This document shows positions 54,618 through 62,351 of a DNA stretch of 64,000 nt, piece after piece (the first letter of the stretch is position 1; each line of letters opens with the position of its first letter). Under the pieces are notes generated by a model. It searched no databases. It was not told the DNA's origin and saw only the letters and a list, made by a program, of their open reading frames with translations. The translations under genes and the position numbers were made by a program. Source of the stretch: Flavobacterium lotistagni. Lineage in GTDB: Bacteria > Bacteroidota > Bacteroidia > Flavobacteriales > Flavobacteriaceae. The DNA lies in NCBI RefSeq assembly GCF_011392125.1, contig NZ_JAAJBU010000001.1:62001-126000 (forward strand), given 5' to 3'.

Positions 54618-54625
54618 TATATTTG
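54618..54625 (+). promoter_or_regulatory. -7 box of the kinase-regulator operon
   Basis: TATATTTG, a full match to TAnnTTTG, 12 bases before the ATG at 54638, so the leader would be very short. Confidence 0.55.
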
Positions 54626-54637
54626 AAAAAACAAACC

Positions 54638-56545
54638 ATGGCTAGATTTATACTGACAATACTGGTGTCACTCTTCTTTTTTGAAGTTGCCGGCCAGCAT
54701 GACAAAAAAAATGTAGCGCAGTGGCTAGAACTCTTCACACAGAGTGTTGCCTCAAAACCAGATTCTGCTTTTTATTATATTAGTCGTGCCCATGCAGCAT
54801 GTCAAAAAATTAACGACCCCTATTTGATGTCACGCTGCGTTTTTAATTTGGGGTATCATTACTATCTGCAACATCAAAGCGACAAAGCTCAAAAATTCTT
54901 CGAACAATCTTTGTCATGGGCCGAAAAATCCAAAAACCATAAAATCCTGTCGATGGCGCACAATCAGCTTGGACTGTTATGGACCGATCGTGGAAAATTC
55001 AACGAAGCCTTGAAAGAATACCTGCTTGCCATCGATATCGCACAACAACATGACTTGTTTAAAAACAAATGCGCAACTCTAGTTAATATTGGTTCTTTAT
55101 ATGAATACCAAAAAGACACGGTTAAAGCTCTGAAGTACTATCTTGAAGCAGAAAAAATCGCCAAAAAAAATCATCTGAAAGAGATCTTACTTTCCACTTA
55201 CGGCAGTATTGCGATCATCAAGCGGAAGTCCGATATTCCGTTATCGCTGAACTATTATCAACGTGCTTATCAAATTGCCAAAGAAATTGATGACCGCTAC
55301 GAGCAATTCAACACGTTAATCAATTTAAGTTATGGTTATCTGGCTTTGAATTCAGAAACCGGAAACCGTCAAGCATTTGAATGTCTGAAAAAAGCAGAAC
55401 AAACCGCTTTGGCACTCAACGATAAAGAGAATCTATTTTATGTTCATTTCAATATCGGCGCCTATCATTTCAACCTAAAGCAATATGCCAAAGCACTGCA
55501 GAGTTATCAGACTTCGTTGTCGTTTTATCAGCCCACGATTAGTATCGATCAAAAAATCAATCTCTATGATGCGTTGATTGAAGTGTATAAAAAAACCGAA
55601 GATTATCGCCATGCCTATGATTTCCAACAAAAACAAAATGCGTTGAAAGACAGTATTTTCAACATAGAGAAAACCAAATCATTCAACGAAATACAAACTC
55701 GGTATGCTGTAGAGAAAAAAAATCTGAGGATTCGGTTACTCTCCAAAGAAAAACAAATCGAACGCAACCAAAAGAGAACTGCCATTTACATAGGATTGAT
55801 GCTCATCATTCCTATGCTATTGTTGCTATTGTTCTACAAGCACCGCATCAAGACCCAAAATTTATTGCGCGAAAAAGAAAACAAAATTTTTGTACAGGAA
55901 AAGGAACAGCTCAAACAAGAACAAGAGCTCAAACGCATCACTGGTGTTTTACAAGGTCAAGATCAGGAACGCAATCGCATCGCACAAGAAATTCACGATG
56001 GTGTTGGTGGGAAACTAGCCGGTATTAAACTACATTTGTCTCAGATCAATACCACTATAGCCAACGACAAAATCCAGGATATCATCAACGGCATTTCGGG
56101 TGTCTTTACTGAGCTTAGAGCCATATCTCATGATTTGAGTCAAAACTACATTCACCAACAATCGCTGCAAAATCTCATTCAGGAACTCATCGTCGAATAC
56201 AACAATAGAAAGGAGTTTCAAACCGATCTTCATCTTTATCCAGTGGACATGTTAGAAACCTTACCGCAAGAGATCAAACACCACCTTTATCGCATACTTC
56301 AAGAATTACTAGCGAATATCGCAAAACACGCCCAAGCCAAACAAGTATATATCAATTTGACCCGCCATGAAAATTCGATTAACCTAATTGTGGAAGATGA
56401 TGGCATCGGATATATAGATACAGGAAAAACAGGTATCGGCATCAAAAATATTCAGGAGCGATTGCAATCACTTGGAGGCACCTTACATATGGAAAGCCAC
56501 CCGGGTCAAGGCAGCTGTTCAAACATTAATGTTCCCATTTTATGA
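54638..56545 (+). CDS. TPR-domain sensor histidine kinase
   Basis: A 635-residue kinase from the ATG at 54638 (a TTG 15 bases upstream lies in the promoter box). Signal peptide MARFILTILVSLFFFEVAG, periplasmic TPR repeats about 30-350 (SMAHNQLGLLWTDRGKFNEALKEYLLAIDIA), a membrane helix at about 385-404 (AIYIGLMLIIPMLLLLLFY), DHp with the phosphoacceptor His in RNRIAQEIHDGVGGKLAG, and a HATPase (LQELLANIAKHAQA, DDGIGY, GIGIKNIQERL). It is followed with an ATGA overlap by its response regulator, and faces a surface-protein operon across a 98-base gap. Confidence 0.93.
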   Translation: MARFILTILVSLFFFEVAGQHDKKNVAQWLELFTQSVASKPDSAFYYISRAHAACQKINDPYLMSRCVFNLGYHYYLQHQSDKAQKFFEQSLSWAEKSKNHKILSMAHNQLGLLWTDRGKFNEALKEYLLAIDIAQQHDLFKNKCATLVNIGSLYEYQKDTVKALKYYLEAEKIAKKNHLKEILLSTYGSIAIIKRKSDIPLSLNYYQRAYQIAKEIDDRYEQFNTLINLSYGYLALNSETGNRQAFECLKKAEQTALALNDKENLFYVHFNIGAYHFNLKQYAKALQSYQTSLSFYQPTISIDQKINLYDALIEVYKKTEDYRHAYDFQQKQNALKDSIFNIEKTKSFNEIQTRYAVEKKNLRIRLLSKEKQIERNQKRTAIYIGLMLIIPMLLLLLFYKHRIKTQNLLREKENKIFVQEKEQLKQEQELKRITGVLQGQDQERNRIAQEIHDGVGGKLAGIKLHLSQINTTIANDKIQDIINGISGVFTELRAISHDLSQNYIHQQSLQNLIQELIVEYNNRKEFQTDLHLYPVDMLETLPQEIKHHLYRILQELLANIAKHAQAKQVYINLTRHENSINLIVEDDGIGYIDTGKTGIGIKNIQERLQSLGGTLHMESHPGQGSCSNINVPIL

Positions 56546-57138
56546 TTAAAATCATCATTGTAGATGACCATCAAATGTTTCTGGAAGGCATGAGTTCAGT
56601 GCTTTCCAACGAAGCGAATATTGAAGTGCTTTTTACTGAAAATAGTGCCCGAGCTACACTAAAAAAAATGAAAAGCGAGTTGCCTGACTTGATTATTACC
56701 GATATTTCGATGCCCGATATGAATGGAATTGAATTCATCAAAAACCTCAAAAACCATTTCCCAGAAATCAAAATATTGGTACTCAGTATGTATAAAAGCG
56801 CGAACCACATCGACGGAATCGACGGCTACTTACTTAAAGACACTGACAAGAACGAACTCATTGAAGTCATCAACGGCATCGTATTGCAAGGTAAAAAATT
56901 CTTAATCAACCCGACTTCGGAAGAAGATTTCGTTTTCAAAAGATCGATACTGAGTCAACGGGAAAAGGAAATCATTCAGCTGATTGCCCAAGAATTTACC
57001 ACCGAGGAAATAGCAGAAAAGTTATTCATCAGCAAACACACCATTGAGTCGCATCGCAAAAATATTTTTTTGAAATTGCAGGTCAAGAATATCGCCGGAT
57101 TGATAAAAAAAGCGATCTATCTCGGGGTGATCGATTAA
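56542..57138 (+). CDS. NarL/LuxR-type response regulator
   Basis: A 198-residue regulator. Receiver with Asp9/Asp10 and phosphoacceptor Asp54 (IITDISMPDMNG), then LSMYKSANHIDGIDGYLLKD: between LSMY and GYLLKD there are ten residues, whereas the regulator at 26996 has fifteen, so helix alpha-4 appears shortened. LuxR domain about 135-198 (LSQREKEIIQLIAQEFTTEEIAEKLFISKHTIESHRKNIFLKLQV). It overlaps the kinase gene by four bases and its stop codon abuts that of the convergent der gene with no base between. Confidence 0.93.
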   Translation: MIKIIIVDDHQMFLEGMSSVLSNEANIEVLFTENSARATLKKMKSELPDLIITDISMPDMNGIEFIKNLKNHFPEIKILVLSMYKSANHIDGIDGYLLKDTDKNELIEVINGIVLQGKKFLINPTSEEDFVFKRSILSQREKEIIQLIAQEFTTEEIAEKLFISKHTIESHRKNIFLKLQVKNIAGLIKKAIYLGVID

Positions 57139-58449
57139 TTATTTCTCCCGAATATAAATATCAATCGGCACGCCTGAAAAATCCCAATGTTCGCGAATTT
57201 TGTTTTCCAGAAAACGCTTATACGGATCTTTCACATACTGCGGCAAATTGGCAAAAAACACAAACTGTGGCGTAGGCGTTGGCAATTGCATGCAGTATTT
57301 GATTTTGACGTATTTGCCTTTCAAAGCCGGTGGCGGATGGCCTTCAATCACTTTGAGCATATAGTCGTTGAATTTGGAAGTCGGTACTCTTTGCGAACGG
57401 TTCTCATATACTTTGACCGTTGCTTCTAACGCTTTGAGCAAACGCTGCTTGGTGAGTGCGGAAACGAACAAAATCGGCACATCGGTAAACGGCATGATTT
57501 CCTTACGGATTTTTTCCTCGTAATCGCGGGTCGACATGGTGTCTTTCTCGACCAAATCCCATTTGTTGACTAAAATGACAACCCCTTTGCGGTTCTTCTC
57601 GGCGAGCCAGAAAATACTTTGATCTTGACCTTCGAAACCACGTGTGGCATCGATCACCAGAATACAAACATCGGCGTGTTCAATCGCGCGCACCGAACGC
57701 ATCACCGAATAGAATTCGAGATCTTCCTTCACCTTGGCTTTGCGTCGGATTCCGGCAGTATCGACCAAATTGAACTCAAAACCAAAACGATCGAATTTAG
57801 TGTCGATGGCATCGCGTGTAGTTCCCGCAATGTCAGTTACCATAAAACGGTCTTGCCCAATGAGCGCGTTGATGAAACTCGACTTTCCAGCATTCGGTCT
57901 TCCGACTACGGCAAAACGAGGCAATTCGATTTCTTCTTTTACAGGTTCAGGACGTTGCGGGAAAGCTTCGATCAAGGCATCGAGCAATTCGCCGGTGCCG
58001 CTTCCTGAAATGCTCGCAAAAGTATAATAATCGCCGAGGCCGAGGTTGTAGAACTCAAAAGCATCTTTCTCACGCATTGCGTTATCAACTTTGTTCACGG
58101 CGAGCAACACGGGTTTGGTCACTTTTCTCAAAAGTTTGGCAACCGTTTCGTCCATTGGGGTAATGCCTTCCTCAACATCCACCACGAAAATGATCACATC
58201 GGCCTCATCAATGGCCAGTTCGACCTGTTTGCGGATTTCGCCTTCAAACACATCTTCCGAACCGCGCACGTAACCACCGGTATCAATCACCGAAAACTCT
58301 TTTCCGTTCCATTCGCTTTTGCCGTAATTGCGGTCGCGGGTGACGCCCGAAACCGAATCGACAATGGCTTCCCTTCTTTTGATGAGTCGGTTGAAAAGGG
58401 TTGATTTCCCTACGTTGGGTCTTCCGACTATGGCTACAATGTTGTTCAT
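57139..58449 (-). CDS. der: GTPase Der (EngA), ribosome assembly
   Basis: An essential two-GTPase-domain protein that matures the 50S subunit. G domain 1 has [12 protein letters not shown] (about residue 8), DTGGY and NKVD; G domain 2 has [19 protein letters not shown] and NKWDLVEKD; the C-terminal KH-like domain ([35 protein letters not shown]) is complete. Length (436) is normal. Confidence 0.97.
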   Translation of the reverse strand: MNNIVAIVGRPNVGKSTLFNRLIKRREAIVDSVSGVTRDRNYGKSEWNGKEFSVIDTGGYVRGSEDVFEGEIRKQVELAIDEADVIIFVVDVEEGITPMDETVAKLLRKVTKPVLLAVNKVDNAMREKDAFEFYNLGLGDYYTFASISGSGTGELLDALIEAFPQRPEPVKEEIELPRFAVVGRPNAGKSSFINALIGQDRFMVTDIAGTTRDAIDTKFDRFGFEFNLVDTAGIRRKAKVKEDLEFYSVMRSVRAIEHADVCILVIDATRGFEGQDQSIFWLAEKNRKGVVILVNKWDLVEKDTMSTRDYEEKIRKEIMPFTDVPILFVSALTKQRLLKALEATVKVYENRSQRVPTSKFNDYMLKVIEGHPPPALKGKYVKIKYCMQLPTPTPQFVFFANLPQYVKDPYKRFLENKIREHWDFSGVPIDIYIREK

Positions 58450-58486
58450 GCTTTTGAAAATTGTGCGGCAAAGGTAAATAAAAAAA

Positions 58487-58510
58487 GTGCCTGAGTGCCT
58501 GAGTGCCTGA
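58487..58510. repeat. 8-nt spacer units
   Basis: gtgcctga three times. The gap 58450-58734 holds these, the repeat at 58520 and the 46-nt repeat at 58672; no gene seen. Confidence 0.6.
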
Positions 58511-58519
58511 GTTTAATTT

Positions 58520-58630
58520 TCAGGAGCTAATCCGGCTGTACGCTATACCTTTTTTTGCCGATGTTGCTGAGTATGCGGTAGAAAAAATGCGGCGGCAAAA
58601 AAAGGGTGCCGCTGCCATCCGGGCTAGGGC
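58520..58630 (-). repeat. Flavo-1-like dispersed repeat, long copy
   Basis: Read on the minus strand: AGCCCTAGCCCGGATGGCAG at one end, GGTATAGCGTACAGCCGGAT at the other, with an expanded middle containing complementary CGGCAAAAAAAGG and CCTTTTTTTGCCG parts. Confidence 0.6.
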
Positions 58631-58671
58631 TAACGATTGCCAATTGCATCTGTTTTATTAATTAGTACGTG

Positions 58672-58717
58672 TTAAAATACCTGAAGCCCACTGGGCTTCC
58701 TCCTCTTAATATCAAAT
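58672..58717 (-). repeat. 46-nt hairpin repeat, copy B
   Basis: Inverted relative to 33461-33506. The stem reads GAAGCCCA/TGGGCTTC here against GAAGTCCA/TGGACTTC there, a compensatory T-A to C-G change. GGGCTAGGGCTA occurs on both flanks (about 58619 and 58718). Confidence 0.75.
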
Positions 58718-58734
58718 GGGCTAGGGCTATTGTG

Positions 58735-59145
58735 CTAGAACGGCAATAAATCGGGCGGAAGAAATTCTGCCTTGGCTTTGGCGTCGTTGAATATATCGGT
58801 GCTGTAATGCTGCGCAATGAGTTCCTTGAAATGCGTTTGCAATCTTGGGTTCTGGGCCATGAAATCCGTAAAGTCAGCAGTACCAGATTGCAATTTGAAA
58901 TGATTGACTATGTAAACCGCCGCGACGGTCAAAGTGTGGTGGTAAATTTCGGCTTCACCCAAAAAAGTGGCGTAGGCTTTTATTTGTTGGGTGATATTCG
59001 AAACCGCGGTTTCAAGGCCGTACTTCTGGATATGAATCCAGGCCAACCGCAAATGGGCTTCGTGGTTAAAAACCTCAGATGGCAACGCACAAGCGGCAAA
59101 TTGCTGCTCGAACTGCGAATCGGTAAGGTCGAAATGGTGTTGCAT
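58735..59145 (-). CDS. conserved hypothetical helical protein
   Basis: A 136-residue protein of no family I can name. It is predicted helical and rich in histidine and tyrosine (QHHFDLTDSQFEQQFAACALPSEVFNHEAHLRLAWIHIQKYG), with a second part (AEIYHHTLTVAAVYIVNHFKLQSGTADFTDFMAQNP). HEAHLRLAW suggests possible metal binding, but this is speculation. It lies in its own transcription unit between der and era, flanked on both sides by dispersed repeats. Confidence 0.7.
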   Translation of the reverse strand: MQHHFDLTDSQFEQQFAACALPSEVFNHEAHLRLAWIHIQKYGLETAVSNITQQIKAYATFLGEAEIYHHTLTVAAVYIVNHFKLQSGTADFTDFMAQNPRLQTHFKELIAQHYSTDIFNDAKAKAEFLPPDLLPF

Positions 59146-59193
59146 GACGAAATGTTTTTATAATTGGATCAACGTAATAATTGCCAGAGAGCC

Positions 59194-59269
59194 GCGTGAG
59201 GGATAGTAGTGAAAAGCCCGGAGCGCAGTGAGGACTTGAAACGCATAGCCCGACCCTTGTGGTCACGCC
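59194..59269 (+). repeat. GCGTGAG...TCACGCC repeat
   Basis: GCGTGAGGGATAGTAGTG, GAAAAGCCCGGAGCGCAGTG, then ATAGCCCGACCCTTGTGGTC and ACGCC. Same ends as 33549-33640, downstream of era. Confidence 0.7.
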
Positions 59270-59297
59270 CAAAAAACTGTTAACTGTAAACCGTCAA

Positions 59298-60179
59298 CTA
59301 TTGATTATACCCAAACCGCCGAAGCTGGTTCACGTTGCTGCGCCAGTTTTTGTTAACCTTCACGTAAAGCTCAATGTGAATTTGCTTGCCGAAAAATTTT
59401 TCTAAATCGGCGCGGGCTTCGATACCGACTTTCTTTAGCGCCTCGCCTTTGTGGCCGATGATGATGCCTTTCTGGGTGTCGCGCTCGACCATAATCACGC
59501 TGCGGATGCGGATGATGCTCTCATCTTCGATAAATTCTTCGGTTTCAATCTCGACCGCGTAGGGAATTTCCTTGCTGTAATTCAGTAGGATTTTCTCGCG
59601 AATGGTTTCGTTGACAAAGAAACGCTCGGGCTTATCGGTCAAGGTATCTTTTGGGTAATACGGCGGCGATGCGGGCAACAGTTCGATAATGCGCGAAAAA
59701 ACTTCGGGCACGTTGAAGTTCTTTAAAGCTGAAATTGGGAAGATTTCGGCATTCGGGACTTTTTCGGCCCAGAACGCGACTTGTTCTTCGAGTTGCTCTT
59801 GGTTGGAATTGTCGATTTTGTTGAGCAGTAACAGCACCGGGATTTTCGCGTGGATGATTTTGTTGAAAAACGCTTCGTCTTTCAAATCCTTTTCGCCGAT
59901 CTCGACCATGTAGATCAGAATGTCGGCGTCTTCAAAAGCGGATTTCACAAACTGCATCATCGATTCCTGCATTTCGTAAGCGGGCTTGATGATGCCAGGT
60001 GTGTCGGAAAGTACGACCTGGAAATCGTCTCCGTTGACAATACCGAGAATCCGGTGGCGCGTAGTCTGAGCTTTGGAAGTGATAATCGACAAACGTTCGC
60101 CAACAAAAGCGTTCATCAGCGTTGATTTGCCGACGTTGGGGTTTCCGATGATATTGACGAAGCCTGCTTGGTGTTCCAT
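59298..60179 (-). CDS. era: GTPase Era, 16S rRNA maturation
   Basis: Binds 16S rRNA during 30S assembly. G domain with [19 protein letters not shown] and NKIDNSNQEQL; KH domain at the C-terminus (VERDTQKGIIIGHKGEALKKVGIEARADLEKFFGKQIHIELYVKVNKNW). I start at MEHQAGFVNIIGNPNVG (60179), giving 293 residues; an upstream in-frame Met would begin near the terminator hairpin of the preceding tRNA locus. Confidence 0.96.
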   Translation of the reverse strand: MEHQAGFVNIIGNPNVGKSTLMNAFVGERLSIITSKAQTTRHRILGIVNGDDFQVVLSDTPGIIKPAYEMQESMMQFVKSAFEDADILIYMVEIGEKDLKDEAFFNKIIHAKIPVLLLLNKIDNSNQEQLEEQVAFWAEKVPNAEIFPISALKNFNVPEVFSRIIELLPASPPYYPKDTLTDKPERFFVNETIREKILLNYSKEIPYAVEIETEEFIEDESIIRIRSVIMVERDTQKGIIIGHKGEALKKVGIEARADLEKFFGKQIHIELYVKVNKNWRSNVNQLRRFGYNQ

Positions 60180-60192
60180 AATGCCAGAATTA

Positions 60193-60220
60193 AAAAAAGC
60201 CACTCATTGCTGAATGGCTT
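60193..60220 (-). terminator. terminator downstream of the tRNA locus
   Basis: AAGCCATTCA, GCAA loop, TGAGTGGCTT, then T7 on the minus strand: a 10-bp stem. Confidence 0.85.
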
Positions 60221-60223
60221 ACT

Positions 60224-60268
60224 TAGTAGCGGGAACAGGACTCGAACCTGTGACCTTCGGGTTATGAG
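60224..60268 (-). pseudogene. 3' half of a CAU-anticodon tRNA (Met-type), probable integration scar
   Basis: On the minus strand: CTCATAA anticodon loop, CCCG, AAGGTC, T arm ACAGG-TTCGAGT-CCTGT, 3' acceptor TCCCGCT and ACTA. The bases upstream of the anticodon loop are not tRNA-like and cannot give the matching 5' acceptor, D arm and anticodon-stem strand. The preserved part begins at the anticodon loop, the usual crossover region for tyrosine integrases. The element lies to the right; the intact tRNA would be at its other end, outside the window. Confidence 0.65.
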
Positions 60269-60387
60269 TTGTAGTTGTAAACTCAAATCCGATTGGTAAA
60301 CCAAACCGCTCTATTGAGAAAGCTACCAAAATCGTATACGAAATCGTGTACTGATTTTTAATTGTTTCAGGCTCCAAAGATAAGGGT

Positions 60388-60582
60388 TTATACGAATTGA
60401 TTTTTCTTGTGGAAAATATTTTTCAATAGGTAATCAATCGCTTCTTTATCAGACAATAATTTTTTCGATTTTGGTTTAGATAGGGAATGATGATTCATTT
60501 TCTTACTGAGCATAGCGTATAACTTTTCCTGTTCCTCTTGGGAAAGATGAATTGCAATGTTATATACTGTTTCAGCAAGCAT
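60388..60582 (-). CDS. small paralogous protein A of the island
   Basis: A 64-residue protein (start at MLAETVYNIAIHL, 60582). It matches the gene at 60747 along its length: AE(S/T)VY(E/N)IAIHL, a short helix ending LL-ML-KK(M/V)N, and LLSDK(E/K)AIDYLL-N(I/V)F at the end. No known family. The two are likely tandem duplicates. Located next to an attachment-site-like tRNA half, so roles such as excision factor or toxin/antitoxin partner are possible but unsupported. Confidence 0.65.
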   Translation of the reverse strand: MLAETVYNIAIHLSQEEQEKLYAMLSKKMNHHSLSKPKSKKLLSDKEAIDYLLKNIFHKKNQFV

Positions 60583-60619
60583 ACAACAAAACAAGCAAAC
60601 AAGAAATTTTGCTCTGGGA

Positions 60620-60670
60620 TTAACTATGGTTAACTGTGGTTAAAGGGGTATTAACAGGAGTTAACGCAAT
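60620..60670. repeat. 10-bp-phased TTAAC repeats
   Basis: TTAACTATGG, TTAACTGTGG, TTAAAGGGGTA, TTAACAGGAG, TTAACGCAAT: five units with steps of 10 or 11 bases, all on one DNA face. They are followed by pairs of GTTGAAA...TTTCAAC and GTTG...CAAC (60682-60729). Confidence 0.65.
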
Positions 60671-60746
60671 ATTACCTGTATGTTGAAAAAACTATTTCAA
60701 CGGTTGTTGCCACGTTGCAACGATTGTTGAGATGCTATTGAACGGT

Positions 60747-60932
60747 TCAATAAACCTTTCTAAAGACATTCTCAAGTAAATAATCAATTGCCTTTTTGTC
60801 TGATAGCAATTGTCTTTTTTTAGGTGTAGATCTCAAATGCGGATTGACTTTTTTGTTGAGCATGAGCAACAGTTTTTCCAGTTCCTTATCAGGAAGGTGA
60901 ATCGCTATTTCATATACTGACTCTGCACGCAT
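60747..60932 (-). CDS. small paralogous protein B of the island
   Basis: A 61-residue protein (start at MRAESVYEIAIHL, 60932) paralogous to the gene at 60388. It ends in LLSDKKAIDYLLENVFRKVY. No family recognised. The duplicated genes also share their upstream region (an AAATTTC-TTGTTT stretch), so they may be controlled alike. Confidence 0.65.
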   Translation of the reverse strand: MRAESVYEIAIHLPDKELEKLLLMLNKKVNPHLRSTPKKRQLLSDKKAIDYLLENVFRKVY

Positions 60933-61036
60933 AGTGCGAAACAAGTCAATTGAAATTTTACGGGACGGTGTTTTCCGGGTTTAGCTGGGTTTTGTCGATG
61001 ATTTCGTGTGATTTCCCGCGATTGGCGACTTTTCCC

Positions 61037-61076
61037 GAGACTTTCCGAGACTTTCTGAGACTTTCCGAGACTTTCT
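61037..61076. repeat. 10-nt tandem repeat
   Basis: gagactttcc, gagactttct, gagactttcc, gagactttct. It lies in the 205-base gap between the small protein B start and the stop of the membrane-protein gene, close to the 10-bp periodicity at 60620. Confidence 0.8.
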
Positions 61077-61137
61077 TGTGAGTTCTGGTTTATTGAAGCT
61101 TTTCTAAAGTATTAATCAATTCTATTTTTCTTCTCTT

Positions 61138-62019
61138 CTACTTTATAGTATCCTGATTTAATTCCGAATGGCAATTCTTGACATATTTATCAATTATATA
61201 TTGAGAAATAGGCTTTAAAGGCTTGTTGGTATTGGGATGCAAACCCGGAGCATTAAAAAACTCACATTTACTATTCTGTTTGACATACCATACCACAGGT
61301 TGATTATTCCTAAAAAAAGTGGTGCTGTCACAAACTTCAATTTTCTTAAAATCAAGTAGGTTTTCGTCTCGATCAATTATCGGATTGATGTTAGCAAAAC
61401 CTAATTTATTGCCCTCACAAACAACTTCTTCATAATGATCATTATTCCACTGCATACATTCCTTGGAAGGAAACAACTCTTTTTTAATGATGTAGCCCAG
61501 AAAAACCAATCCAATAAATCCAAAAATAATTATTACCCTTTTTCTATCAAAATAGTCATTTGAAATATTTTTCAAACCTTCTTCTGCTATGTTTTTAGTC
61601 TTTTCTTCTTCAACTTCTATTGAATGATCGCTTACAGCTTCATCAAAATTCTCACCTCTAAAAAAAGAAATAAAAGGTCTTGGGGTAAAATCAATTAATA
61701 CAGCAATCAATTCCAAAACCGTTTGCTGTGGATTGTCTGTTTTTCCAATCAAAAAATACTGCACGGGGCGCAATCTATCGCTATCCGCTTTTTCAATCTG
61801 CTTCCTAAGGTTATCTTCTTGACTTAAATTAAAAAAATCCTTAAAGACTCCCCTATCATTTTTACTATTTCTTATCTCCAAATAATTACAACACGCTTTT
61901 TTCAAATTCGCGGGTGTTGGATTTAATAACAAACCTGAACTGTCTTGCATTTTTACAAGATTATAATGATGCTTTATTGCACTTGCATAATCTTCAAGGG
62001 TAGCTTTATTCATAAGCAA
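61138..62019 (-). CDS. unknown membrane protein of the island
   Basis: A 293-residue protein that I do not recognise. Residues 1-165 are predicted mostly helical and cytoplasmic (KATLEDYASAIKHHYNLVKMQDSSG, LKKACCNYLEIRNSKNDRGVFKDFF); a single membrane helix is at about 165-185 (VIIIFGFIGLVFLGYIIKK); the last 105 residues carry four cysteines (CMQWN, CEGN, VCDST, CEFFN) and should face the periplasm, where they could form disulfides. It is in the visibly AT-rich part of the window. A minus-strand TACATTTG at 62142-62149 is a possible -7 box. Confidence 0.72.
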   Translation of the reverse strand: MLMNKATLEDYASAIKHHYNLVKMQDSSGLLLNPTPANLKKACCNYLEIRNSKNDRGVFKDFFNLSQEDNLRKQIEKADSDRLRPVQYFLIGKTDNPQQTVLELIAVLIDFTPRPFISFFRGENFDEAVSDHSIEVEEEKTKNIAEEGLKNISNDYFDRKRVIIIFGFIGLVFLGYIIKKELFPSKECMQWNNDHYEEVVCEGNKLGFANINPIIDRDENLLDFKKIEVCDSTTFFRNNQPVVWYVKQNSKCEFFNAPGLHPNTNKPLKPISQYIIDKYVKNCHSELNQDTIK

Positions 62020-62167
62020 TCATTGGAATTTATCGGAAACCTCTGGAAATATCGGAATCATTGGAAATCTACTGCAATCATCCACAAAAAGCCCCATTCC
62101 TTTGCTTCAGAATTAGTTCTTGTTTTGAATTGCAATCAAGACAAATGTACAAAACTACTTCTTAAAA

Positions 62168-62235
62168 AGTGAGCCCAAACAGGATGGAATTCTTATCCGG
62201 GAAGTATAACTAAACCCTTCTGCCACAGCTCACTT
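62168..62235. other. structured spacer in the 332-base gap 62020-62351
   Basis: AAGTGAGC (62167-62174) and GCTCACTT (62228-62235) form an inverted repeat across 53 bases, with GGAT/ATCC nested inside. Otherwise I see nothing in the gap except promoter-like minus-strand TACATTTG at 62142-62149. Confidence 0.4.
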
Positions 62236-62351
62236 CACTTCCCAAAAAACAATTAGCGAGTCATCGCAAATCTCCGCATGGCCTATCCAAAATCAATAGC
62301 GATTGAAAACGTCGCCAAGCCATGCTATGTCTAATTTTTTAATCTAAAATC

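Noticed and set aside
60224..60325. A complete tRNA with a long variable arm
   Set aside because: The 5' part does not form an acceptor stem with TCCCGCT and no 7-base anticodon loop other than the CTCATAA of the 3' half fits; a half tRNA at an insertion end explains it better.
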